Part shown: piece after piece, positions 19,580 through 28,237 of the stretch
Layout of the letters: each line of letters begins with the position of its first letter
How positions within the stretch are numbered: position 1 is the stretch's first letter
From: Gemmatimonadota bacterium
GTDB taxonomy: Bacteria; Gemmatimonadota; Gemmatimonadetes; Longimicrobiales; Gaopeijiaceae
Assembly: GCA_030428885.1 (NCBI GenBank)
Contig: JAUIEJ010000006.1
Coordinates: 62,001-126,000, forward strand
Direction: 5' to 3'
Length of the DNA: 64,000 nt
Notes under the pieces: model-generated
What the model was told of the DNA's origin: nothing
The model's database searches: none
Seen by the model: the letters and a program-made list of their open reading frames with translations, nothing else
Made by a program: the position numbers and the translations under genes

Positions 19580-20737
19580 GTGGGGTTCGGGATCGTCCTG
19601 CCCCTCCTGCCCCTCTACGCGGATCGCTTCGGAGCGTCGGGACTCACCGTGGGGCTGCTGGTCACCGTGTATTCGGTGGCCCAGTTCTTCATGGCCCCCA
19701 TCTGGGGGCGGCTGAGCGATCGATACGGTCGCCGACCGATCCTGCTCCTGGGACTCCTGGGCTCCGCCGTGGCCTATCTGGTGTTCGCGTGGGCCGGAAG
19801 CGTGGCCGCCCTCTTCGCGTCCCGGATCCTGGGGGGGATCGGCGGATCCACCATTCCGGTGGCCGAGGCCTACATCGCCGACGTGACGCCCCCGGAACGG
19901 CGAGCGGGCAACATGGGACTCATCGGGGCGGCCTTCGGTCTGGGCTTCACCGTGGGACCGGCCCTGGGGGGCATCACCTCGTCCATCTCGGCCGCGGCCC
20001 CGGGTTACCTGGCGGCGGCCCTCTGCCTGGCCAACGTGATCCTGGCGGCGGCCCTCCTTCCCGAGACCCGCCCCCGTCCTCGGGCCGAAGCTCGGTCACC
20101 CCGGCGGCGCCCCGGTTGGGCCTTCACCTCGGAAGGGCTCGGCACGGCCCTCCGGGTGCCCGCCCTGCGCCGCGTCCTGGCCCTCTACTTCCTCTTCACG
20201 GTCTCGTTCGCCGTGATCCAGCCCACCCTGTCGCTCTTCGGCGCGGTCCGGTTCGGTCTCGACGCCCGACAGGTCGGCTACCTCTTCGCCTTCCTGGGGC
20301 TCGTCTCGGCGGTGATCCAGGGCGGACTGGTGCGGCGCCTGGCGCCTCGATTCGGCGAAACCCGCTTGATCCGGATCTGCGGGATCCCCTTCGCGGCCGG
20401 GCTCCTCCTCCTGGCCTGGGCTCCCACCCTTGGCTGGACCGTGGCGGGCCTCTCCCTCCTGGCCGTGGGCTACGGCGGCACACTGCCCAGCGTCCTGGGA
20501 TTGGTGAGCCGGGTGGCGCCGCCCTCCATGCAGGGGAGCGTCCTGGGAGTGGGCCAGAGCATCGGGTCTCTCGCCCGCATCGTGGGGCCCGCCGCTGCCG
20601 GCGCGGCCCTGGACGTCTCCATCGGCCTGCCCTACGCCCTGGGCGCCGCCGTGGCCGCCCTGGGCACCCTGGGCGCCCTGGGCCTCACCCAACCTTCCGC
20701 TCCCCGGCGCGACGCCGGCCCGGTGGCGGCCTCGTGA
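19580..20737 (+). CDS. Major facilitator superfamily transporter
   Basis: An inner-membrane MFS protein of about 12 helices with the loop 2-3 motif GRLSDRYGRRPILL, as in TCR/Tet-like or multidrug exporters. The substrate cannot be inferred. The GTG at 19580 would begin in the middle of helix 1; the in-frame sequence LPLLFLTVFVDL immediately upstream clearly belongs to it. No ATG, GTG or TTG lies upstream in frame back into tatA, so initiation may be at CTG 19544 or ATT 19511. The stop overlaps the next start as GTGA. Confidence 0.88.
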   Translation: MGFGIVLPLLPLYADRFGASGLTVGLLVTVYSVAQFFMAPIWGRLSDRYGRRPILLLGLLGSAVAYLVFAWAGSVAALFASRILGGIGGSTIPVAEAYIADVTPPERRAGNMGLIGAAFGLGFTVGPALGGITSSISAAAPGYLAAALCLANVILAAALLPETRPRPRAEARSPRRRPGWAFTSEGLGTALRVPALRRVLALYFLFTVSFAVIQPTLSLFGAVRFGLDARQVGYLFAFLGLVSAVIQGGLVRRLAPRFGETRLIRICGIPFAAGLLLLAWAPTLGWTVAGLSLLAVGYGGTLPSVLGLVSRVAPPSMQGSVLGVGQSIGSLARIVGPAAAGAALDVSIGLPYALGAAVAALGTLGALGLTQPSAPRRDAGPVAAS

Positions 20738-21525
20738 GCACCGCCTCGCTCCTCGACCGGATCGTGGTGGTCATGGACCACCCGAAAGACGTGGTCAACA
20801 TCGCCGCCGTCATGCGGGCCATGCTCAACATGGGCCTGTCGACGCTTCGGCTCGTGAAGCCCGACGAGTTCGACCCCTGGCGGATCGAGGGCATCGCCCA
20901 CCGGAGCGGTCCCCTCATCGAGTCCACCCGGATCGTGGACACCCTGGAGGAGGCGGTGGCGGACTGCGTCTTCGTGGTGGGCACCACGGCCCGGGCCCGG
21001 ACGGCCAACCGGAACTACGTGCGCCCCCGCCCCCTGGCCGCCGAGATGCTGGAGCGCGCCGCCGAGGGCCCCGTGGCGCTGGTGTTCGGCCGGGAGGATC
21101 GGGGCCTCACCAACGAGGGGCTGGACCTCTGTCAGCGGGTGGCCATCATTCCCACCGACGCCGAGTACTCCTCCCTCAACCTGGCCCAGGCCTTCCTCGT
21201 GTTGGCCTACGAGCTCCACCTGGCGGCGGTGGAGGGAGGCGAGGCGCTGCCCGAGGGACGCCGGGCCGACCGTCCGGCCACCCAGGCCGAGTTGGAGAGC
21301 ATGTATGCCGCCCTCCAACAGGGGCTGGGCCGCATCGAGTTCTACAAGGGCACGCGGCGGGCCGACGCGGTGATCCGGACCCTTCGCACCATCCTGTCCC
21401 GGGCCGACCTCGATCGGCGCGAGAGCAAGCTCATCCAGGCCGTGGGCTTCGAGATCGGGCACTACATGGACCGCCACGGCGTGGGGCCCGGACCCGGCGG
21501 ACCGGAGTCCCCCGAAACCGACTGA
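20734..21525 (+). CDS. TrmJ-like tRNA 2'-O-methyltransferase (SpoU/TrmH family)
   Basis: A 263-residue SPOUT-class RNA ribose methyltransferase. The N-terminal VVVMDHPKDVVNIAAVMRAM and the SAM-knot motifs ALVFGREDRGLTNEGLD and YSSLNLAQAFLVLAYEL are all present. It resembles TrmJ, which methylates position 32 of tRNAs, but the C-terminal region (about 175-255) is not decisive. GTG start at 20734 overlaps the MFS stop by 4 nt. Confidence 0.87.
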   Translation: MSTASLLDRIVVVMDHPKDVVNIAAVMRAMLNMGLSTLRLVKPDEFDPWRIEGIAHRSGPLIESTRIVDTLEEAVADCVFVVGTTARARTANRNYVRPRPLAAEMLERAAEGPVALVFGREDRGLTNEGLDLCQRVAIIPTDAEYSSLNLAQAFLVLAYELHLAAVEGGEALPEGRRADRPATQAELESMYAALQQGLGRIEFYKGTRRADAVIRTLRTILSRADLDRRESKLIQAVGFEIGHYMDRHGVGPGPGGPESPETD

Positions 21526-21552
21526 GGGAGGCCCTCCCCACGTCGCGGCATG

Positions 21553-21581
21553 TTGTCGAGCCCTTTCCGGGCCCATATACT
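21553..21581 (+). promoter_or_regulatory. Sigma-70-type promoter of the GGDEF gene
   Basis: TTGTCG (21553-21558), 17-bp spacer, TATACT (21576-21581). Transcription would begin near 21588. This lies downstream of an in-frame ATG at 21550 and therefore argues for the ATG at 21637 as start of the next gene. Confidence 0.7.
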
Positions 21582-21636
21582 GGACCGGTTCCCGCGGCGT
21601 CGTCGCGAGGTGCCCGCCCCCCGAGTGTCCGGCTGC

Positions 21637-23151
21637 ATGTCGTCCGAACCGGTCCAGCCTCCCAAGACCAGTGTCGCCGAGCGCTACCGCGTCCTCCTGG
21701 ACGTGGGCCGCACGCTCACCGGCACCCTCACCCACGATGAGCTCTATCGGGCCATCTACGAGGAGACCCGTCGCGTCCTGGAGACCGACGGGTTCTACAT
21801 CTCGCTGTACGACGACGTCCGGGACGAGGCCACCATCGTCTTCTACGCCGATCGGTCCGAGGTGCGGCGGGCCGACGTGACCTACCGGGGCTCGGAGAGC
21901 CCGGTGCTCCGGTCGGGTGAACCCTCCCTGGTGTCCGACCGACTGGCGAGCCAATCGCTCCTGATCCTGGGAGACGACGACTCCCAGGTCACCCGGTCCG
22001 GGCTGTCGGCGCCCCTGCGGTGGAAGGGACGCACGCTGGGGGCCGTGAGCGTCCAGAGCTACCGCCCCGAGGCCTTCGACGACGTCGATCTGGAGCTGCT
22101 CCAGGGCATCGCCGACGTGGCCGCCGTGGCGCTGGAGAACGCCCGCCACGTCGCCGAGCTGCAGCGGAAGCGACGCGAAGCCGAGCAGATCGAGCAGATC
22201 GGCCGGGCGCTGGCGTCGTCGCTGGACCCCCAGGAAGTGCTCCTCAAGATCATCGACGCCGTCCTGGACCTGGTGGACCACGCCCAGGGAGCGTCGGTCT
22301 GGCTGGTGGAGCCGGGGCTCGTGGCGCGGGTGGCCGCCTCGGGTGGGTCTCCGGCGCTCCCGGTGGGTCTCGAGTCCCGCCTCCAGGGCTCGCCCTTCGC
22401 CGACGTGGCCGACGAGGCACGTCCCGTCACTCTCGACGACCTGCGGTCGGGTCCGGTCCTCCCCCCCGAATTCCGGGACCACGTCTCGGGCGGATCGGGG
22501 GTGGCGGTGCCCCTCACGGTGGCCGGCGAGGTGGCCGGGATCCTCTTCTGCGACAGCCCCGACGATCGCCCCATGGGCGGCGACGAGGTGGGGATCCTCC
22601 AGCGCCTGGCCAGTCAGGCCTCGGTGGCCCTGGGCAACGCCCGCCTCCACGCCTCGGTGCAGTCCCTCTCCCTCACGGACCCCCTCACGGGGCTGGCCAA
22701 CCGACGCCACCTGCGCCTGCATCTGGACCGGGAGGTGGCGGCGGCGCGCCGGGGGCGAAGCCTCCACGCGGTGCTCTTCGATCTGGACCACTTCAAGCGC
22801 TTCAACGACACCTACGGACATCTCGCCGGCGACAAGGCGCTCCGGGCCTTCGCCGATGTTCTTCGAGCGGAGAACCGGGCCATGAACCTGGTGGCCCGCT
22901 TCGGCGGTGACGAGTTCGTGAGCATCCTCACCGATTCCAGCGAAGACGGGGCCCGCCAGTACGTCGACCGGGTGCTGGAGCGGGTGAAGAACGACCCCAC
23001 GCTCTCGGGGGGCGAAGTGGGGGTGACCTGGGGCATCAGCGCCTTCGACGGCGACACCATGACCGGCCCCGACGACGTGATCGAAGCGGCCGACGCCGAC
23101 TTCTACCGTCGGAAGGAACAGCGCAACGGGGGTGCCGGCCATGCGCGGTGA
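21637..23151 (+). CDS. GAF-GAF-GGDEF diguanylate cyclase
   Basis: A 504-residue cytoplasmic signalling protein. Two GAF-like sensor domains (about 10-170 and 190-330) precede a GGDEF domain that starts at SLTDPLTGLANRRHL. The active-site loop is intact as RFGGDEF (GGDEF at 423-427), so c-di-GMP synthesis is likely. The usual inhibitory-site motif RxxD before it reads RAMN, so product feedback is probably lost or weakened. The start is fixed by the promoter above. The end overlaps the hisN-like gene by 11 nt. There are no EAL or PilZ genes in the window. Confidence 0.92.
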   Translation: MSSEPVQPPKTSVAERYRVLLDVGRTLTGTLTHDELYRAIYEETRRVLETDGFYISLYDDVRDEATIVFYADRSEVRRADVTYRGSESPVLRSGEPSLVSDRLASQSLLILGDDDSQVTRSGLSAPLRWKGRTLGAVSVQSYRPEAFDDVDLELLQGIADVAAVALENARHVAELQRKRREAEQIEQIGRALASSLDPQEVLLKIIDAVLDLVDHAQGASVWLVEPGLVARVAASGGSPALPVGLESRLQGSPFADVADEARPVTLDDLRSGPVLPPEFRDHVSGGSGVAVPLTVAGEVAGILFCDSPDDRPMGGDEVGILQRLASQASVALGNARLHASVQSLSLTDPLTGLANRRHLRLHLDREVAAARRGRSLHAVLFDLDHFKRFNDTYGHLAGDKALRAFADVLRAENRAMNLVARFGGDEFVSILTDSSEDGARQYVDRVLERVKNDPTLSGGEVGVTWGISAFDGDTMTGPDDVIEAADADFYRRKEQRNGGAGHAR

Positions 23152-23938
23152 CGGGATCGATCGGGACCTGATCCTCGACGTGCTGGAAACCGCCACGGCC
23201 TTCGCCCGGGAGGCGGGGGACGTGACCCTGCGCTATTTCGGGGGACTCGTGGACGCCGAGTCCAAGGGCGACGGAAGTCCCGTGACCCTCGCCGATCGGG
23301 AGGCCGAGTCCCTGCTGCGGAAGCGCATCGAGGAGCGCTGGCCCGAGCACGGTATCCTGGGGGAGGAATTCGGCTCCACCCGGGAGGACGCGCCCATCCG
23401 CTGGATCCTGGACCCCATCGACGGCACACGCTCGTTCATGCGCGGCGTGCCCCTCTACGGGGTGCTCGTGGGCGTGGAGGGCCCCGACGGGCCCTTCGTG
23501 GGGGTGGCCCACTTCCCGGCCCTGAACGAGACGGTGGCCGCGGGCGAAGGGCTGGGGTGCCGGTGGAACGGCAATCCCTGCGCCGTGTCGGACATCGAGG
23601 AGCTCGACTGGAGCCTCGTCCTCACCACCGACGCGGAACGGATCCTCTCCCGTCCCCAGGGGCCCGGGTTCCGATCCCTCATGAGGGGGTCGTCGTTCTC
23701 CCGCACCTGGGGCGACTGCTACGGGCACATCCTCGTGGCCACGGGACGCGCCGAAGTGATGGTGGACCCGGTCCTCTCTTCATGGGACGCCGGGCCGCTG
23801 CTGACCATCCTCACGGAGGCCGGAGGCCGGTTCACGGACCTGGGGGGACGACGCACGATCCACGGAGGCTCGGGAATCTCGTCCAACGGACGGATCCACG
23901 ACCTGGTGCTGGAGGCGCTCCGGAAGGGCGAGGCCTGA
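23141..23938 (+). CDS. hisN: Histidinol-phosphatase, HisN type (inositol monophosphatase family)
   Basis: A 265-residue metal-dependent phosphatase. The family metal-binding motifs GEEFG, DPIDGTRSF and the late WDAGPL are intact. The TWGDCYGH and GRAEVMVDP segments resemble HisN-type histidinol-phosphatases more than SuhB, but inositol phosphatase activity cannot be excluded. ATG 23141 is preferred to GTG 23132 because GGGGG lies 8 nt upstream of the ATG. No other histidine genes are nearby. Confidence 0.85.
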   Translation: MRGDGIDRDLILDVLETATAFAREAGDVTLRYFGGLVDAESKGDGSPVTLADREAESLLRKRIEERWPEHGILGEEFGSTREDAPIRWILDPIDGTRSFMRGVPLYGVLVGVEGPDGPFVGVAHFPALNETVAAGEGLGCRWNGNPCAVSDIEELDWSLVLTTDAERILSRPQGPGFRSLMRGSSFSRTWGDCYGHILVATGRAEVMVDPVLSSWDAGPLLTILTEAGGRFTDLGGRRTIHGGSGISSNGRIHDLVLEALRKGEA

Positions 23939-23951
23939 GAGCCGAGCCCGA

Positions 23952-24389
23952 TCAGCCTGCGGCGCCGAACACCATGCGGATGCTTCCCCGGACCAGCAGC
24001 AGGAGCCGTCCGCCCTCGATGCGGTAGCCGTCGGCCGCCTGCATCACCTCGAGCATGCGCCGCTCCACGTCGGTGGCCCCGGCGTCCGCGCAGCCCCGCT
24101 CCGTAGCCTCCAGGGGACCGAAGGTCACGGACGTGCCCCCGGCTCGATAGGCGCCGGAGAAGGCGTTGCATCCGGTGGAGCCTTCCACGCTCCCGTCCAC
24201 GGGGGAGACCCGGAACCACGGCGTGTCGCCGCCCCGATCGGGCACCCGGACCTCGTCCACCGCCTGGAGCCGCCACACGCCCTGCTCCAGATAGTCTCCC
24301 GACCCGGAGGAACCGGGTCGGGGAGTGCCGCCGCATCCCGCCAGCACCACCAGCGCGGCCAGAACGGCCGCGACGGAGCGCGGACGCAT
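23952..24389 (-). CDS. META-domain lipoprotein (HslJ-like)
   Basis: A 145-residue predicted lipoprotein: signal MRPRSVAAVLAALVVLAGC with lipidated Cys19, then a low-complexity Gly/Ser linker and a META/HslJ-type domain (WRLQAVDEV, GCNAFSGAYRAGG, and a C-terminal LLLLVRGS strand). The role of such domains is not established. It begins 5 nt after actF, so it is probably the last gene of the Alternative Complex III operon. Confidence 0.8.
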   Translation of the reverse strand: MRPRSVAAVLAALVVLAGCGGTPRPGSSGSGDYLEQGVWRLQAVDEVRVPDRGGDTPWFRVSPVDGSVEGSTGCNAFSGAYRAGGTSVTFGPLEATERGCADAGATDVERRMLEVMQAADGYRIEGGRLLLLVRGSIRMVFGAAG

Positions 24390-24394
24390 GGGTC

Positions 24395-25696
24395 TCAGCC
24401 CGCCCGCTCGGCGGAGACGATCTCGGCTTCCATCATTTCGGTCGCCGGCACGGGCTGCCACATCTGGAGCATGGGGAAGGTGCCCAGGAACCACCGCACC
24501 GCCAGGACGAAGAGGCCCAGGAAGCCCAGTCCCGTGAGGAGGTGGTACATCATGTTGCCCGAGTCGTAGCCCGGCAGGATCGACGGAGCGACCAGGAAGT
24601 AGCGCTCGTTCCAGAGCCCGAAGAGGATGATCCCCGTGAGGGTCTGGAGCAGCACCGGCGTCATCTTGGCCTTGCGGCCGATGAGTCCGGCGAAGGGCAC
24701 GACGAAGCAGAGGATGATCACCGTGAGGGAGTAGCTTCCCCAGGCTTCGCCGGAGCGATTGATCATGTAGCTCTGCTCCCAGGGCAGCTTGCCGTACCAG
24801 ATCACGATGTACTGGGAGAAGAACAGGTAGGTCCAGAACACGGTGAAGGCGAAGGCCAGCTTCCCGATGTCGTGGCGCTGCTGGATGCCCACGGCCCGGC
24901 TCACATCGGCGTCGCGGCCCCGGAGCACCATGGCGGTGAAGGCGGTGACGGCGATGCCGCCCCAGAAGGCCCCCATGAAGTACCACCCGCCGAAGAGGGT
25001 GCTGAACCAGTGGGGGTCGAGGGACATGGCGAAATCGTAGACCACGAAGCTCATGACCGCGGCGTAGGTCAGGGCCATGGCCGGGGCCAGCTTCGACATC
25101 CGGCGCCAGCTCCGGGCCTCCTCCTGCTCCTGCCCGGCCCATCCCGACATGAGCCGGGCCCGCCAGGAGGCGCGGCCCGCGTCCAGATCGCCTTCGTCCA
25201 CCAGCCCCATGTCGGGGCGGACGGCGAGATACGCGAAGTAGATCGCCATGCCGAACAGCACCGCCACGCCCACCAGCGTGCGGGTGATGAGGAACGGCAG
25301 GTTGAGGTAGGCGGCCTTCTTCTGGACGATGGGGTCGTAGGCCATCTTCTCGATCCAGGGGAAGAACTCCTCCCCGAGGCCGAGCATGGGCAGCATGAGG
25401 ACGAACGCCACGGGCAGGAACGCCGCAAACGCCACGCTGATGCGCCGCAGCGACCAGTTCCACTTCGCCTTCACGATGGTGGTGGCCGCGGCGAACATCA
25501 CCGCGCCCATGGCGATGCTCGAGAAGAACATCCAGTTGGAGACGTAGCTCGCCCACGCCGCGGTGGCGTCCCGCTGCAGCGAGAGGAAGAACGCCACCCC
25601 GCCCACCACAGCCAGGGCCCCGAAGAGCATGGTGGTCCCCGACGAGCGGTCGAGGAAGCGGGCCGGGATCCGATGGGGAATGTGGATGTGGGCCAT
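24395..25696 (-). CDS. actF: Alternative Complex III membrane subunit ActF
   Basis: A 433-residue, roughly 10-helix integral membrane protein. It belongs to the quinol:cytochrome c oxidoreductase (ACIII) ActF family and forms part of the membrane domain with ActC. Gene order actA-B-C-D-E-F and segments such as YDFAMSLDPHWFSTLFG and FWTYLFFSQYIVIWYGKLP identify it. ATG at 25696 lies 3 nt after actE. No caa3/aa3 oxidase genes follow; the next gene is a META lipoprotein. Confidence 0.9.
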   Translation of the reverse strand: MAHIHIPHRIPARFLDRSSGTTMLFGALAVVGGVAFFLSLQRDATAAWASYVSNWMFFSSIAMGAVMFAAATTIVKAKWNWSLRRISVAFAAFLPVAFVLMLPMLGLGEEFFPWIEKMAYDPIVQKKAAYLNLPFLITRTLVGVAVLFGMAIYFAYLAVRPDMGLVDEGDLDAGRASWRARLMSGWAGQEQEEARSWRRMSKLAPAMALTYAAVMSFVVYDFAMSLDPHWFSTLFGGWYFMGAFWGGIAVTAFTAMVLRGRDADVSRAVGIQQRHDIGKLAFAFTVFWTYLFFSQYIVIWYGKLPWEQSYMINRSGEAWGSYSLTVIILCFVVPFAGLIGRKAKMTPVLLQTLTGIILFGLWNERYFLVAPSILPGYDSGNMMYHLLTGLGFLGLFVLAVRWFLGTFPMLQMWQPVPATEMMEAEIVSAERAG

Positions 25697-25699
25697 GGC

Positions 25700-26341
25700 T
25701 CAGCCCTCCCCGTCGGCGTTTCCGCCCGCGGGCTGCCCGGCACCGGATGCCGCCTGCAGCTGACGCACGTAGTTCACGATGTTCCAGCGGTCGAAGTGGG
25801 TGATCTGGTGCCCGTAGGCGGGCATGAGTCCCCGGCCCACCCGGATCATGCCGTAGATGTATCCGTCGGGATATCCGGCCACCGGGTCCAGAGCCAGGTT
25901 GTACGCGGCCAGCGCCAGCCACTTCTCCTGAATGTAGGCTTCGGCGCCGATGCCCGCGGGCCCGTGGCACACCACGCAGTAGCGCATGTAGAGCTCCTGG
26001 CCCCGGGCCAGCGACACCTCGTCGGCGGGCACCGGGTTCTCCAGACTCGCCAGCAGCTCGTTGGCCGGGTTCGAGGTCTGGGCCTGGGTGAAGTCGGGCA
26101 CGTCGTAGTCCCGGGCTTCGGCGGCGCCGAGAACCACCGAATTGCGGTCGGCCGGGAAGTTGCCCGACGAGAACGACACCGCGCCCTCGGCGGGGAGCCG
26201 CGTGTTCTCGTAGGGGTCGAACGACGGTTGATCCCGCATGGAGCGGCCGAAGACCGTCACCATGGCGTCGTCGAGGGTGTTGCAGGCCGCGGTGGTGGAC
26301 ACCAGGGCGGCCATCACCGCCAGGCGGAGCGCCTTACGCAT
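25700..26341 (-). CDS. actE: Alternative Complex III monoheme cytochrome c subunit ActE
   Basis: A 213-residue lipid-anchored periplasmic cytochrome c. The lipobox TAAC puts the lipidated Cys at 20; one heme site is C122-V-V-C-H126, and the distal Met is probably in RGLMPAYGHQ. It accepts electrons from the ActA/ActB part and delivers them to soluble carriers or an oxidase. It overlaps actD by 8 nt. Confidence 0.93.
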   Translation of the reverse strand: MRKALRLAVMAALVSTTAACNTLDDAMVTVFGRSMRDQPSFDPYENTRLPAEGAVSFSSGNFPADRNSVVLGAAEARDYDVPDFTQAQTSNPANELLASLENPVPADEVSLARGQELYMRYCVVCHGPAGIGAEAYIQEKWLALAAYNLALDPVAGYPDGYIYGMIRVGRGLMPAYGHQITHFDRWNIVNYVRQLQAASGAGQPAGGNADGEG

Positions 26342-26849
26342 CGGACCCCTCCCGGAGCTCGACGGGCTGGTACTTCTGCAGGATCGTTCGGGCTTCGTCG
26401 GCCCGCCCGCCGGCGCGCACCAGCACGCCGTAGCGACCTGCGCTGAATTCGGGGTCGTAGATCACCGAAGGCGCCGTGTTGGGGAGTCGGGTCAGGATGA
26501 AGAGCCCGATCACCGTGGAGAGGGCCCCGAAGAGCACCGTCAGCTCGAAGGCCGGGATCACGTAGGCGGGGATGGACAGGATCGGCTTTCCCCCGGTGAC
26601 GAGCGGCCAGTCCATGGACGCGAACGAGGGGAAGGCGAAGCCGGTGGCGGTTCCGGTGAGCCCCCCCACGAGGGTGAACACCCGGACCGGGCTCTGACCG
26701 TAGCCCAGGGCGTGTTCCAGATCGTGATCCGGATACGACGCGTAGGTCGTCAGGTCGTCGGAGAACCCCGCCTTGCGGAGCTCCTTGATGGCGTCCACGG
26801 CGTCGTCGAGGAAGTCGAACGAGGCCAGGAGGCTGGTGGAATCACTCAT
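26334..26849 (-). CDS. actD: Alternative Complex III subunit ActD (DUF3341)
   Basis: A 171-residue DUF3341-type membrane subunit with two hydrophobic helices (about 62-80 and 95-120) flanked by soluble ends. The N-terminal LLASFDFLDDAVDAIKELRKAGF is typical. It is a structural subunit of ACIII with no cofactor of its own. The ATG lies 1 nt after the actC stop. Confidence 0.9.
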   Translation of the reverse strand: MSDSTSLLASFDFLDDAVDAIKELRKAGFSDDLTTYASYPDHDLEHALGYGQSPVRVFTLVGGLTGTATGFAFPSFASMDWPLVTGGKPILSIPAYVIPAFELTVLFGALSTVIGLFILTRLPNTAPSVIYDPEFSAGRYGVLVRAGGRADEARTILQKYQPVELREGSDA

Positions 26850-26850
26850 G

Positions 26851-28230
26851 TCAGGCCTCCACCGATTCGGTCTGCTTCTTCCGCATGCGTGGCGGCACGA
26901 CTTCTTTCAGCTCGGCGATGGCCACGGGGGGGAGCAGTCGGGTGAACAGGAGGAACCAGAAGCCGAACCAGGCGAAGCTGCCCACCAACACCCCCATCTC
27001 GATGACCGAGGGCCGGTAGACACCCCACGCGAAGGGCTCGTACTCGTGGGAGAGCGAGGTCACGATGATCACGAAACGCTCGAACCACATCCCGATGTTG
27101 ATGAAGATCGAGATGACGAACAGCGCCGGGATCGAGTGCCGCACGCGCTTGAACCACAGCATGATGGGCACCAGGCCGTTGCAGATCAGCATGATCCAGG
27201 TGGCCCACCAGTAGGGTCCGAACAGGCGGTTCCAGAACATCTGCCGCTCGGGGGGCTCACCGCTGTACCAGGCCATGAAGAACTCGGTCAGGTACGCGTA
27301 CAGCACGATGAGCGACGTGAGCAGGATCAGCTTGGCCAGCGCGTCGAAGTGCTTGGTCGTGAGGTAGGCCTCGAGACCGAAGACCTTCCGGAGCGGGACG
27401 GCCAGGGTGATCACCATGGCCACGCCCGAGAAGATGGCGCCGGCCACGAAGTACGGAGCGAAGACCGTGGCGTGCCACCCGGGCACGATGCCCATGGCGA
27501 AGTCCCACGACACCACCGAGTGCACCGAGAGCACCAGGGGCGTGGCCAGGGCGGCCAGGAAGATGTAGGCCTTGCCGAAGTGGTGCCATTCCCGGTCCGT
27601 GCCCCGCCATCCCATGGCCACCACGGAGTAGAGCTTCTTCCGAAGTCCCGTGGAGGCGTCCCGGGCCGCGGCCACGTCGGGGATCGTGCCCAGATAGAAG
27701 AAGACCGCCGACACCGTGAAGTACGTCGTCACCGCGAAGACGTCCCACACCAGAGGCGAGCGGAAGTTGGGCCAGAGGAACCGCTGGTTGGGATACGGAA
27801 TCAACCAGTAGGCGTGCCAGACGCGGCCGACATGGATCAGGGGAAACAGGCCCGCCGTCATCACGGCGAAGACCGTCATGGCCTCGGCCGCTCGATAGAC
27901 CGACTGCCGCCACGGCGCCCGGAAGAGGAACAGAATCGCCGAGATCAGCGTGCCGGAGTGGGCGATACCGACCCAGAAGACGAAGGTCGTGATGTACGCG
28001 CCCCAGCCCACCGGACTGGTCAGCCCGCTGACACCGATCCCGCGGTAGATCTGCCAGCCCCAAGATCCGAAGAAGATCCCGATTCCGACGATGCACAAGG
28101 CGAGAAGCGCCCACCACCCCTTCCCGGGCCGGGACAGCATCTTGAGGATGTCGCGATTGACCTCCCCATGCTGCTCGATGTCCGGGTGGGTGAGAGCACC
28201 CCGCCGCTGCGATTCCGTGATGGTCGCCAT
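26851..28230 (-). CDS. actC: Alternative Complex III membrane subunit ActC (NrfD-like)
   Basis: A 459-residue, about 10-helix protein of the NrfD/PsrC family, the probable quinol-oxidising membrane subunit of ACIII. Family-typical segments are VFWVGIAHSGTLISAILFL near the N-terminal third and the C-terminal FINIGMWFERFVIIVTSL. It follows actB by 7 nt and precedes actD by 1 nt. Confidence 0.94.
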   Translation of the reverse strand: MATITESQRRGALTHPDIEQHGEVNRDILKMLSRPGKGWWALLALCIVGIGIFFGSWGWQIYRGIGVSGLTSPVGWGAYITTFVFWVGIAHSGTLISAILFLFRAPWRQSVYRAAEAMTVFAVMTAGLFPLIHVGRVWHAYWLIPYPNQRFLWPNFRSPLVWDVFAVTTYFTVSAVFFYLGTIPDVAAARDASTGLRKKLYSVVAMGWRGTDREWHHFGKAYIFLAALATPLVLSVHSVVSWDFAMGIVPGWHATVFAPYFVAGAIFSGVAMVITLAVPLRKVFGLEAYLTTKHFDALAKLILLTSLIVLYAYLTEFFMAWYSGEPPERQMFWNRLFGPYWWATWIMLICNGLVPIMLWFKRVRHSIPALFVISIFINIGMWFERFVIIVTSLSHEYEPFAWGVYRPSVIEMGVLVGSFAWFGFWFLLFTRLLPPVAIAELKEVVPPRMRKKQTESVEA

Positions 28231-28237
28231 GGTCGAC

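Noticed and set aside
20632-23196. Very long antisense open frame opposite the TrmJ and GGDEF genes
   Set aside because: Composition is typical of GC-rich shadow frames (His, Gly, Arg rich repeats), with no domain and no start context, while the opposite strand carries intact motifs.
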